From Epiperipatus broadwayi (lineage: Eukaryota; Onychophora; Udeonychophora; Euonychophora; Peripatidae), in the NCBI GenBank assembly GCA_028023455.1, contig JAQFVV010006336.1, positions 494,001-558,000 of the forward strand: a stretch of DNA of 64,000 nt, in the 5' to 3' direction. Positions 25,231-37,785 of this stretch are shown here, piece after piece. Under the pieces are notes generated by a model. That model did no database searches, was not told the origin of the DNA, and was given only the letters and a program-made list of their open reading frames with translations. Position 1 is the first letter of the stretch, and each line of letters begins with the position of its first letter. A program made the translations under genes and the position numbers.

Positions 25231-26829
25231 AGTCATTTCAATGCAAAAGTTACACGATCCCTTACCAGTTTAAGTCTGAAGTTCAAAAACAAATTAATCA
25301 AATGATTGAATGGAAAATCATTTGAAAATTATCTTCAGCTTATAAAAGATTCTTTAGTGGTTGTCTTTAAAAAGGACAGGTCTGTGTACATATGTTTAGC
25401 TGCAAGGTTCTTGAATCAATTAACAAATTCCAGAATGTAATGATCTGCCTACTGTTCAAGAATTATTACTTTGTTTTAAGAATAAAAAAAAATTTACCAT
25501 CATAGACTTAACAGTTAGCTATTGGAAAGTATACATGCATGATAGTGACCAAAAGTATACCAATTTCAAATATGAAGGTTATTCATATGTATTTGAAAGG
25601 TTACCTTTCAGATTAATCAACAGCAGAGCTGGCTAAATCTGGTGCTTAAATAGCATATTGTCAGAGACAATTAAACGTATTATTATAAATTATGTAGATA
25701 ACATTGGAATTGCCTCTGAAAATATCTCAGAACACATTCACTATCTGGATATGTGCTTAAAGAATTTTTAAAAAAGAACATAACCATTAATCCAAATAAG
25801 AGAAAAAAAGCTGTTAAAGAGATTGATTTTCTTGAATATGTAGTAAATGTTGACAGAATAAAACTGCATTTTGATAAGGCAAAGGTCATTCATGACTTCC
25901 CCATTCTGACAAAGAAGAAGCAATTGCATTCTTTCTTTGGTGTCCACAACTTCTATCACAAATTATACAAGAAGTTTGCTTATGACACCATTTATTTATC
26001 AAAATTATTAAAAATGAAAAAATAGAAATGGACAGAATACAACTCAGTGGAGTTTAACTTTTATGTTCCATTATTTTGCACTGCAGTAACTTTGTGGAGG
26101 TATTTTATATATAGACAAACAGCAGTGGATATGATCTGGGAATATTTTTATTTTAATTAGTTCATGAACAAACACCACATGTCTTATACTTCCTCAGTTT
26201 AAAAGGTGTGGAATGATATTACACCAACACAGAAAAAGAAGTTATAGCTGTGGTCTGGGTCTTTAAGAAAAGATAGGGTCTATAGTAATAGTCATTATTG
26301 ATCAGGTCATAAAAATTGAGAATTCAATAATAGGAGAGATCTGAACAGTCATCAGATGGAGTCTATTTCTCTGGAAATTTAACTATAGAGTACAATATTG
26401 TAAGGGACAAGTCAATGCCATAGTTAATATCCCGAGTAAGCAATAGGTTAAGATGTAATCATACTGCCCAAACATGGACAATCTTTTTATTATAACTGTT
26501 TCTATATGTATGGATGATTCAGTTGAAAATGATTTTAGTAATTTAGCTGAATTATAAATCAAAAATTCTAAATTCCATCATATCATTGACTATCTCATTG
26601 ACAAAATAAAACTTAGAATATTCAAAAGAATGATTAATAATAAATCTATATTAAGATACTGAGTATTTCAGGGTTTGTTGCATTCTAAAACTTCAGAAAA
26701 CAAGAAGCAATCACGGACAATTTTTATACTTTCATGTCACTGACTACATGGGAATTATGAATTCAGAAAGGTAGAATATGTTATGGACAGGCTGTTTTAC
26801 TGTCCATATATATATATATATATATATAT

Positions 26830-26889
<60 letters not shown>

Positions 26890-27700
26890 GAGGCTCAACT
26901 ATAGTGAGATTTGCTTAAAATCCAAGTATGCTAATCATTTGTATGCTGGCTTGCTACAACCTATCTTACCAAAAGGTCCAATAACCTTTTAATAATATAC
27001 TTTTAGGGTCCCTTGCCACCTTTTAAAAGGTGCAAATTTATTTTAATAGAGTTTGTTAGTGCATAGCCTGTGATAAAGTCTAATAGCAGAAGTGTAATCA
27101 AATGTCTACAGGAATCTCCATTTATGCTCATTGGAAAGCATAAAGCAATTTAACAGATCATGATACCTCATTTTTGTCCAAAAAACTGTATAAAAAAATC
27201 CAAGAAATCCAGAATAGATTTTATTAGAAACCTGCAATCTAACTTATGCAAAAGAGTTATGCACAATATGGGCAGATTTTTCAAGGAGTAATTTAAGATA
27301 ATCATCAGGATTGGGCAAATAAATTGAAAGAGGTGATATAATATATAAACATCTCTCAAAATGAATTAACCAAGTTTGCCCCAGTTTATCTTCATTTTGG
27401 ATATAGAGAGCCTATGTTGCTTAAGACTCCTTTGCCCACCATATCTGAAGAAGGGACTGATAATGAGAGAGACATTTTGGAAGTCCCAAATAGTGATTAT
27501 GTTTTAGTGAAGTCTTCCCAGCTCAGTGATCCACAGAAGTCCAGGTTTAAGAAATTCTTTAATTTGTATGAAGGATCATTCTAAATAAAAAGGAAAGTAA
27601 GACAGAATGCCTTCCTTTTCAAAATGCCTGAAGGTGGAAAAACACCTTCAATATCCAAAGCTTGAAACCCATGGCACAACTTAAAACTATGACATAAAAT
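25231..27700 (+). pseudogene. Broken Gypsy pol: reverse transcriptase, RNase H, integrase
   Basis: Blocks appear in order. Near 25260 is the reverse transcriptase entry motif (YQFKSEVQKQINQMIEW). Near 25490 is FTIIDLTVSYWK and near 25590 FERLPF. Near 25690 is NYVDN, where the catalytic YxDD has lost its second Asp. The frame 25753-26025 gives the connection region (FGVHNFYHKLYKKFA). Near 26215-26260 is an RNase H TEKEVIAVVW block. Integrase pieces follow: a post-zinc-finger piece (YANHLYAGLLQPILP, 26923), a core piece near 27330-27420 and a C-terminal VLVKSS...FNLYEGSF piece at 27500-27585. Multiple stops make it inactive. Confidence 0.75.
26803..26886. repeat. (TA)n tract inside the integrase remnant
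   Basis: Two (TA)n blocks are separated by GGAC. The first is bracketed by TGTCCA and TGGACA, making a perfect palindrome of about 32 bp at 26801-26834. It interrupts the integrase region of the decayed Gypsy copy. Confidence 0.9.
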
Positions 27701-28149
27701 TATAAAATGTATTTATTATATGTGGGTGGGCAAAATTAATAATGATGAAGAACAAGTTAGTTACAAAAAGTCTGCATAATTTTGTATGCTTATAAATTTA
27801 TATATATATGCCCAATTAAAGAGAAAAGTTATTATTAGATATCAATAGAACCATTCCACATATATCCTATTAAATAAAAAGAAAGGAAAATTTTTAGTAG
27901 TTACTCTCTGCATTGATTTGGCCATGAATAAAATTGTTTGAAAAGATCCTGAGTTTTCTTGATTACCACAAGTATAATGTGATTAATAATTTGTGTAGGT
28001 AGTCTAATTAAAAATTACTAGGCTATTTATGTGTTACATTTTAAATAAAGCCTGTTATTCTAGATATTTCAAAGGTAGATGAAGATGGTTGTTTTAGTTT
28101 TTAATGAAATTGTTATTAACAACAAAAAAATTTTATAGTGGGGGAGATA

Positions 28150-28669
28150 TGTATCATATAAGTAGGTATATATCCCAACTATATGCATTCATATGTATTC
28201 GCTATTTAAAAAGTTTTTTTTAAAATTTTAATTTATGATTTTACTTTGGGGTTGGTGGTTATTAGAATTGCTAATGAATATCTTCTTTAACTTTAGTATA
28301 GGGACCTATTTTATCTAATAAGATTCAGAATGGATTTTGTCTATGAACATAAAGCAATTTCCAATTCACACTACCTTTTATCTTTAGGAAAATAAAATGG
28401 ATATTAATTTTTTTGGTAGTTTGAGAATTACTCATGATCTTAGACAGGACAACACATGTATATGTTTTAATTTAATTAATACAAATAGTGACATTAATAA
28501 ACTGTAAATAACATTGCGAAATCAGAATAACAATTTTGACTTGTTTTATTTCATTATGTTTAAAAATAAAGAGAAAAATAAATTCTGATTCACTTTATTT
28601 TATATTAATTCAAAACACTCTGCAGTAAGATTTGACATTTTTTCTATTGTTGATTAGAAAGTGATGACA
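28150..28669 (+). repeat. 3' LTR of the 24.7-28.7 kb element
   Basis: It begins TGTATCATATAAG directly after a polypurine tract (28138-28149) and ends GTGATGACA. It is homologous to 24702-25230 with many substitutions and small indels, so the insertion is old. Confidence 0.75.
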
Positions 28670-30385
28670 ATATTTTAATTTTAAAGACCTCATTTTATCA
28701 AAGTAACTTTTTTTATTTATATACATTAACAAATAATTGATACACTATATTTTCACTTGTACAAGTTTATATATATATGGAAGTTTAGAAATCCATTGGT
28801 AACAATAATCATTTAAAGTGAAGTACAAAGTAAACATCTTGAACATGATAACTAACAACTGTCTGAATATTACATCTTTTAAAAAAATGTAAACAAACTA
28901 GAGAGGAATCCACATTGCTAATTGGGAGCCCTACATTATTATTTTTTTGGATTGTATTTGTACTTATATATTTTACCTACATCAAAGGGATAGCCAAACG
29001 AGGACAAACAAGACAATGTAAATATTTATATGCTTGTTTAACATGAAATTATACAGCATGAATGATTATCAAAAAAGCAAAGTTGATGACTACTTTTGAA
29101 AACTATGAAATATGAATTGAGTTTTAAATAACTACTAAAATACATCTCCAAACACGTTTTATAAGTTAGTTCTTATTTTCACTAAGAAATGTTAAATGTC
29201 TATTAAGATTTAAAAACAAATACACACATATGTGTGGAATGCAATATTAACACTTATTATTAAAACTAATGCTGTTGTTAAAGATATCAAAGTACAACTT
29301 CAATATACTATTGAATGGATTGTTTATTTACAATGTTAATATGTTGATTTCTCTATCATAGTCACCACATCTCCTAAACCACTTATCTGAAGGAATATAT
29401 TTTATCTCTATTGATGAAAACTTTCTACTAAAATTGTAATGTGATTTCAAAATATATAAGTATCTTGTGAGTTATATTATGTATTGAAAAATAAAATGAT
29501 GGTTATTATTAAGAGAACACTATGATAATAATATTAGAAGAATCCTGCAGAAGTTTTCCTATGTGGTATCTGATTTCTACATCCATATATGTTGATAGTA
29601 CTTAATTTGAGAAATAGCATGTGATGCATGATCATTCAGAATGAAATGCCAACTGTTCTATTGATGAATTCAAAATAAAAAAAAACTTGGAGAAGTAATT
29701 CCAGAATATCATTAAATATTAATTTTGCTCTATAATTATTGAATATTAAAGGAAGTTCATATGGACTTTACTGCCAAATCAAGTGGAATCAAAATTTTGG
29801 ATCTTAAATGTTTCATAGCCATAGAAAAGTATCTGATTTTATTTAAAGTCCTTCTTATTTGAATAGTAATTTCATGTATACATGTTAGCATAAGACAAAC
29901 AATTAGACAAAATTAGAGAAAACCATAATAACTAGTTGAAATTGTAAGTGATCACAAAATAAATATCTTTGAAATAGCTTATTTAAATCTGATACTTTTA
30001 GTGATGCATCATAATAAGTTAAAGGTTATTTATTAATCTAATTTTAGCATGATCAGTTTAAACATAAGTATCCCTCTAATTTTGAAATGAGTATATTTCA
30101 TTCCTTTTATTTGTTCATTATTTATTTAACATTAATAAAATTGCCATTGTTACTTATGAAATCTGATATTGTGAGCTTCATTTATTTTATTCCTGTAGGG
30201 GTGATAATCATAGTCGGCATTCAATAGGCAGAGTTATGTGACCTTTTTACAAACAGCTGGGTATTATTACACATGCTCATCTTATTTTTTAATAGGGTTT
30301 AGATTTGTAAACTGTTATTTAAGGCATATTCACAAGAGCTAGTATCTTCATTAATCCGATTTTTATAAAATCTTTATTTTTTGTA
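28670..30385. other. AT-rich noncoding DNA
   Basis: No gene or repeat family is recognised. Confidence 0.5.
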
Positions 30386-30455
30386 CAATGCTTACATAAC
30401 ACCCATCAACATCGACAGTTTCGATTGACCCTGCAATATTCTTCAGAACTATAAA
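30386..30455. repeat. Fragment of the 57.6-kb foldback family
   Basis: The core ACAGTTTCGATTG...CTTCAGAACT (30415-30450) matches 57636-57671, and the preceding ACAATGCTTA also aligns. The inverted arms seen at 57.6 kb are not evident here. Confidence 0.55.
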
Positions 30456-31150
<695 letters not shown>

Positions 31151-32639
31151 TATCTTCATTATATTTTAGTTTGTATTGGTGTAGACAAAAGATTTGAAAT
31201 CAGAGTATGGTTGATCTCCCATTTAATTATATTTCATATTTCTAGTTTGTCAATTACATAATTGATTAGGTGGAATGGAGTCTCTGGGATATTATTTGTT
31301 ATCAATTCTATTACTTTCATATTGATTTATAATAGACTTTTATCAGTTTATTTAATTCTATCGATATGTTAAGGAAACATTTTAATCTGAGCATATAATA
31401 TTGCCTCACTCCTAGTCCATTTATACCATTACATTATATAATTATTGACTACCATCTCCATTTTTTGTTTCATTTTTAATTTTCAAGCTTTCTTTGTAAT
31501 TTTTTTAAAGTTAATTTTGAAGATGGCCTATGTGTCAGCCAAAATGATGTGTTATAAATTTCTCCATTTAAAGAAAAAAAATTACAGTGGTTTATTTTTA
31601 TATTTTTACTTTATGATTACATATATGCAATATTTTTATACCTTTTAGTTGTATATATTAATATTTTAACAGAATTTCTCTGTATATTTTTTAAGGTAAA
31701 GATGATATAAATAAGCAATGTACTAATTAGACACTAACATTTGCAAATGAATTTTACATTATTTAGTAACAGTATTTGCCTTTCATCAAAAGTTGTTTAT
31801 TACTCACATTGTTTAAAGTGTCATATACAAGGTATTGATTTTTCACATGTGTGAAGACTTGATAAATAATACATTTCTAAATATTTTCATAATCAACAAG
31901 TCTCTTCTTAAAGAATCATTGATAATAATTAAAAGATTTTCACTATTTTTCAGATGTAAATATTACTATTTTAATGGAATTTCATAATATAATTTTTACT
32001 TAAATTTAAGCAATGATTTAATCAATGTACCAATTTAAACACTGCTGCTAAAAACTGAATTCACACCATCTAATAATAGTCTGCACCTTATATAAACAAT
32101 GATTATAAATATTGTATAATATTAGATGAAACATTGTAAATAACTTTGATAAATAAAAAATTGGAGTCTGTTATGATTGATCTAATTTGATGTAGGAAAA
32201 TACGATTAAAAAGCCAAAATTAAATTGAAAAATTTAAGCATCAAATGGATTCTACTAAAATCAATAAAATGATAGAAGAAATTTGAAATTAAACATTAAA
32301 CATTGAAGATAACATTATAATAATGATGGGAAAAATTTAAAAAAATATATATAATTAATGAATGTCATATACAATTTAAAACATTATTCAATGTTGTATA
32401 ACTAAAGGTAAATACTTTAATATTTTATCAAAATAAATTTAGTCATTATCATAAATAACTTCAATTTTTAACCAAACTTATAATTGGCTATTATAATTTA
32501 TTCCCATGCATGTCAATAATCTTGCAGTTGTTAAATAAAACAAAAATATTATTTCATTTATTACATAAAAGAATAAAAAATATTTATTTTACTATAAATG
32601 AGATTGAACATCAAATCCACATAATTCAAAATTAATCAT
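31151..32639. other. AT-rich noncoding DNA
   Basis: No gene is recognised. The 67-codon frame at 31445-31648 has no visible family signature. Confidence 0.5.
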
Positions 32640-33110
32640 ACAAGGCTAAATCTTATCAAGTGCCACATCAATATAAACTGGAAGTTAAAAACCAACTCAA
32701 ACAAATGATGAAATATGACATTATTTTCAAATGCCCCTTCCCCATACAGTAATCCCTTTGTAATAGTTAATAAAAAAGATGGATAATTGAGATTATTTTT
32801 AGAACCCCATCAATTAAATAAAATACTGGTACATGATCATAATATTCCTCTTTTTATGCTTGAATTGTTGATGAATTTCAGATAAGAAATTTTTTTTACC
32901 ATTGAATTAAATTCAATCAGGAAGTTCACCAATATATTGTGTTTAATATGAATGATATTCATACTGATTCAACATAATGCCTTTAAGTTTGATTAAAAAG
33001 TGGCACATAACTATAAGATGTTTGAATCAAATCCTATATTTTGCCATCAAACAGATTGTGACAAAGTTTATTGATGATGTAAAAAAATATAATGCTTGAG
33101 TATAGAAGCT
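32640..33110 (+). pseudogene. Gypsy reverse transcriptase remnant
   Basis: A shifting plus-strand translation gives, in order, KSYQVPHQYKLEVKNQLKQM (reverse transcriptase entry), FVIVNKKDG, then LEPHQLNKILVHDHNIP, then FFTIELNSI, and FIDDV near 33067. These are the successive fingers and palm blocks of a Ty3/Gypsy reverse transcriptase. At least three stops and a frameshift break it. No LTRs or other domains were found nearby. It differs in sequence from the copy at 25.2-26.0 kb. Confidence 0.65.
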
Positions 33111-33843
33111 GTTCAATCATCAAAATCAACAAATGAAAAAAGGCTGTGATCATTTGAAGATTGATGTAGGTGGGGAGTGATGCATCTTGAAGGGTAGATA
33201 TCTATTCTAGGTTGGGGAGAGTATGATTACTTGACATGTATGAAGGAAATTTTGCATAATATAGCCATAATTTTTTAAAAAGGAAATGATACCTTTTTAT
33301 TACAGATGGTTTCTCAATAGATATGTCTATCTATATATACCAGTCATTGATTCAGTGTAGTTTTATCAGTAATTATATACATAGTTTTCATAGTCATACT
33401 TGTGAAATTAGTCTGGGAGTTGAATATAACCTTTTGGTTTATATTTATACATGGTAAGGTTTGATTTCACTGTATTTCAACTTTGATGTCTAGAAGATTG
33501 GTAAACTGAACTTATCATAGCATAATTATGCATGTGATCAACCAATAAAGACAGGATCAGGTGCAGCAGCATGGACTAAACTGTATAGCACTTGTTGGTC
33601 AGAATATTCTAAGATAAAGACTACTTCCATAATCAGTAAAAAATACTTTATAAAAATTGTGAAATAAAAAAACTAATGAAATAATAACTATCTATTGAAA
33701 TAATAAAAATTCTTATTATTAAAAGGCGAAATAATTAAAAAATGCAAAATAATGTTTACATGTGTATGGTGATGCATTTATTTTTTGAGTAATATTGAAG
33801 TCATTAGATGAGGTCTTTCAAAATATAAACATGCATGTGCATG

Positions 33844-33845
<2 letters not shown>
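33111..33845. other. AT-rich noncoding DNA
   Basis: Nothing recognised. It may include further decayed pol sequence. Confidence 0.45.

Positions 33846-33929
<84 letters not shown>
33846..33929. repeat. (TA)n microsatellite at the 5' edge of an LTR element
   Basis: About 40 TA units run directly into the TGTGCC start of the 5' LTR. A second (TA)n lies at the far end of the same element. Confidence 0.95.
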
Positions 33930-33932
<3 letters not shown>

Positions 33933-34711
33933 GCCAGGCATTATCAAATGGCCTTGCACAAAGTCTGTATTAAGCACAACAAATATAAAAATGTGCTAGA
34001 TTAATAATGGAGGTTCGGTCTGAGCAGTAGAATACCCACACACACAAATTTAAACATTGTACATGTATAATAAACTCATGTATTTTTTTATTTTTGTTTT
34101 TCCTTTTTGTATATTTTTTATGATATGTCATTATATGTATTTTTTTTTTTTATTTTCCAACATACTTGTATATTTTTTTTAATTACTTTTCTAAAGATTG
34201 TAATTTTATTCCATAAGCAAGTAATGTTAATTGCTTTTGCAAAAATCTGATCAAAAGCAAAAGGTTTGATAATGCTATAATTAAACTATTATCTCTTTAA
34301 AAAAAATTCTTTTGAATTGATTTTGTAAGCAAGTGGTCTGGGTTATTCAAGATGGATGTCAAACTTAAAATGTAGAATTTAATCGGAAAAATATAAAGGA
34401 ATGTTTGCAATCTAAGTGATAAGCTAAATTAAAAGGATTGGCTGATTCATTCTTCTCAGAGGGATATCTGAATTGGTTCTTATTAGTGGGATTGATAGTG
34501 CTGTGGGATTCATTCTTTCTTTGGCAGTCGTTCTGGACAAGTCATGCACTTTTTTGGCTCCAGAATTCTCCAAGCAACCAGCTACTTAGAGATTAATTTT
34601 TGAACAGAACTACTGCTGACATTTTCTAAGAAATCCATTATACAGTTCTTTTAAGAACTAATGATTTCTTAAAGATTAAATGAACCAGTCAAATAGCAAG
34701 TGAACATTTAA

Positions 34712-35476
34712 CCCTTTCAACGATTATTATTTAATTGGCCGAATGAGTTAAAAATCAAAACTTGTAATTGGCCAACTCACAACTTTAACAAAATCTATTG
34801 TTAAAATAGATCACTTTTAATAATATAAATACGTTAGTTTCATTTGTAAAAAGTATATTACTGAATTTTCAGATTACGAAAGAAAACGAAAGTCTTTTCA
34901 AAAATAAAATTGGATTTATAATTTAACAAATATTCAATTGTGGTGAAATAAAAGTAACCACTATTCAACCAACCAAAAAAGATTGCTGACACAATCTTAT
35001 TTTTTTCACTTTAACGTTACGATCAATATGTAGCAATAAATAAATAATTCTTGGTAATATCTTAACTATTTTTCTAAAATAATTTGATTTTTAGTATTAT
35101 TTTATCAATAATAATTTGTAATTCAATTCAAATATTGTTTAAAATGTTGTAAACATTCGTTTATCATTTTCGTAATAAAAATCAAAACGAACGTAACTTT
35201 TTACTTTTTGGCAGCCATTTCCCTTTCTGACAGAAGTGGGACAGCCAATAAGATTCAAGAAAAGTTGGTGAGGAGGCGGTGCTTTGGTTTTGTTTGACAT
35301 ATATGGTCATTTTTATTGATTTTTTACTTGTAAAATAACTCTGAAGAGGGCACCATCTTACAGAACTTTTGATTTTCTTTCGAATGACATATAATATGTA
35401 TACGTGCGATAAAAAATAGCCGATTTAGAGTGACGTCAAATCTTCTCATTTTTAGACGAGTCATGCATTTTAAGCG
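34712..35476. mobile_element. piggyBac-like non-autonomous insertion with TTAA duplication
   Basis: This 765-bp segment is absent from the paired 3' LTR, where CATTTAATAAAA is continuous (41805-41817). Here it is bounded by TTAA on both sides (34708-34711 and 35477-35480). TTAA is the duplicated target of piggyBac transposons. The left end is CCCTTTCAACGATT; the right end read inward is CGCTTAAAATGCATG, so the inverted repeats are short and imperfect. CCCTTT fits known piggyBac-family ends. No transposase is encoded. Confidence 0.75.
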
Positions 35477-35492
35477 TTAATAAAAATTATTA

Positions 35493-35723
35493 TCATATAC
35501 AAACAGAGGGAAATATGGGGCAATCTACCAGAGAGTCCAGTGAAATGACCATGGGGTAAACAACCAGCCGGTGCACCACCCTTTCTCTGTCCCAAGCTGC
35601 CAAGATGTGCCCACGCCAGTTCCAACCATCCACGATGAAGACAAACGCCACCTTGCCTATGCCAAAATAGATGAAACCCTCACCACACAGCCAGTTGACT
35701 TGAAGCCCACAGGGAAGAAGAAG
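35493..35723 (-). other. Unrecognised GC-richer open frame in the 5' LTR
   Basis: This segment, and its pair at 41817-42059, is visibly richer in G and C than the rest of the LTR. It is open on the minus strand in both copies, giving a Trp-rich hydrophobic translation with GWNW and HILAAWDRERVVH. I do not recognise a family. About seven differences between the copies change amino acids, many of them CG decay, so there is no sign of protein constraint. It may be sequence captured by the LTR. Confidence 0.4.
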
Positions 35724-36223
35724 NNNNNNNNNNNNNNNNNNNNNNNNNNNNNNNNNNNNNNNNNNNNNNNNNNNNNNNNNNNNNNNNNNNNNNNNNNNNN
35801 NNNNNNNNNNNNNNNNNNNNNNNNNNNNNNNNNNNNNNNNNNNNNNNNNNNNNNNNNNNNNNNNNNNNNNNNNNNNNNNNNNNNNNNNNNNNNNNNNNNN
35901 NNNNNNNNNNNNNNNNNNNNNNNNNNNNNNNNNNNNNNNNNNNNNNNNNNNNNNNNNNNNNNNNNNNNNNNNNNNNNNNNNNNNNNNNNNNNNNNNNNNN
36001 NNNNNNNNNNNNNNNNNNNNNNNNNNNNNNNNNNNNNNNNNNNNNNNNNNNNNNNNNNNNNNNNNNNNNNNNNNNNNNNNNNNNNNNNNNNNNNNNNNNN
36101 NNNNNNNNNNNNNNNNNNNNNNNNNNNNNNNNNNNNNNNNNNNNNNNNNNNNNNNNNNNNNNNNNNNNNNNNNNNNNNNNNNNNNNNNNNNNNNNNNNNN
36201 NNNNNNNNNNNNNNNNNNNNNNN
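35724..36223. other. 500-N assembly gap
   Basis: Exactly 500 N within the 5' LTR. The flanks join directly in the homologous 3' LTR (around 42040), so the real missing length may be close to zero. Confidence 0.98.
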
Positions 36224-37785
36224 ATGAAGATGCAGACATAAGTTTATTTTAAGATGGTTTATTAATATTGAAATAATTAACTTTGATATTTTCGATTATA
36301 TATATTATTATTATTTTTTATTATTATTATTAATCTTTTAAAAAAGAGAGAGCTATCTCTTGCATATGTGTATTGAATTATGGTTATTACGGGCATAAAT
36401 GTTAAAGCTTTTACTTAAATCTTTTGAGTCAATTTTTCTATGTCAAATTCTAGTATTTTCAACAAAGGTTGCAATGAGATTTTTTTGTTGTTGTTGCTAT
36501 TCGTTTTCCTCTTTGTTACTGCTGAAATTCGTCATATACAAATATACATGCGTATATACACTTATAATATTCGGTAAATATGATATCTCATGTTGATTAT
36601 TTAAAAAATGTATTTAACCGTATATCTTTTTTTAAGTTATTTTTTTTGTCACTGTGGCACCTCATGATTCATGTAAGAAGGGATCTATTATAGACTCCCT
36701 GTAAGCAAGTCCTTTAATAACTTTATATTTAAATAGTAAGTGTTTAATTGTGCTGCACATATATACATGTATAGGAGTTTATCTATAGCAAAAGGGAAAT
36801 CGATACAGTATCTTATGGTGAGTACAATTCAGTACCTGAGCCAATGCAACCTTGTTGCTGTTGAAAATATGAAATTAGTGAAATATCTCATATTGCAAAT
36901 ATACGTATGCATAGTTTTTTATTATTATTATTATTTTTGCTATCAATAAAAAGGTTTTAAAGTAATCAGTAAAAGCATATGCCTGTATGACCAAAAATCT
37001 CATATATATATATATATATATATATCAAATCACACAAAGTATAACTTATTCCTACAGGGTAAAAAGCTCAGACCACTTCCATTACTTATAAACATTGTAA
37101 ATAGCTTTAGGGATTTATTATTTTTCTTATTTAAAATTGTATTTTATCTATTTCAACACCTCAAATATATATGGTTTGGGATAATTAATTATTTAGTATT
37201 TTGTTATTATATCATCATTAGTATGAAACGGTGGTGGGTATTTGGGATTAAATAAATATTTAATCATAATATTAAACTTGTTTGATTTTCATATTATTAT
37301 TTATATTGATCAAAATGTATTCTTTCCTTATCAATCACGTACCGGTAATAATCATTTAACTTACCCATTTGAAGATCCTAGATTGTAGAATGACTGAGCG
37401 AGCCACAAAGGGATATCACTCTACCGGGGTGTTAAATCTTATTCTTATGCTCTGCTGATCCTTCTAGGAGGGTGAAAAATTTATTTTTTGATTCTTTTCT
37501 AGAAGTGGCGCGCAAAAGTCTATTTTGTAAATAGATTTTTCAAAGGTGTGTACTTGCCATTGTTCTAAATATTTGGGCATTCAAATAATATATCAACTAA
37601 AGGGTGTTTAACTGTAAGAGTCCTGTCAATCCACTCTTTCTATCAATTTAGCTGAAAGTACCAATATACATGAGTACAGACAATCGGCTAGATTGATATC
37701 CATTTCTTTATTTGTTGAATCTTGGTCATTTCATGCTCAGTGCAAGATTAGGAAAAGAATTCCACAGGGAGTATGGACAGGTACA

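Larger units (their letters stand above)
24702..28669 (+). mobile_element. Degenerate Gypsy-type LTR retrotransposon with both LTRs
   Basis: The copy has two LTRs (24702-25230 and 28150-28669), a polypurine tract GTGGGGGAGATA directly before the 3' LTR, and a pol region in between. No gag or protease is seen: reverse transcriptase homology starts almost immediately after the 5' LTR, so the 5' internal part is deleted. The domain order reverse transcriptase, RNase H, integrase is that of Gypsy (Ty3). Frames are interrupted throughout and a (TA)n tract splits the integrase region. No clear target-site duplication was found. Confidence 0.8.
33930..37785 (+). repeat. 5' LTR of element A (with insertion and gap)
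   Basis: It aligns end to end with 41021-43598 apart from a 765-bp TTAA-flanked insertion (34712-35476) and the 500-N gap (35724-36223). Removing these leaves about 2587 bp against 2578 bp in the 3' LTR. Differences between the copies are sparse substitutions, small indels and (TA)n length changes, with some CG-to-TG or CA changes. A likely polyadenylation signal ATTAAATAAA lies near 37247. Confidence 0.85.

Noticed and set aside
33795-34004. Open frame with alternating Ile-Tyr
   Set aside because: This is the (TA)n tract at the LTR edge; the same applies to frames at 26783-26992 and 43506-43881.
35571-36227. 218-codon plus and 248-codon minus frames over the N gap
   Set aside because: Most codons are N. 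Only the flanking real sequence was considered.
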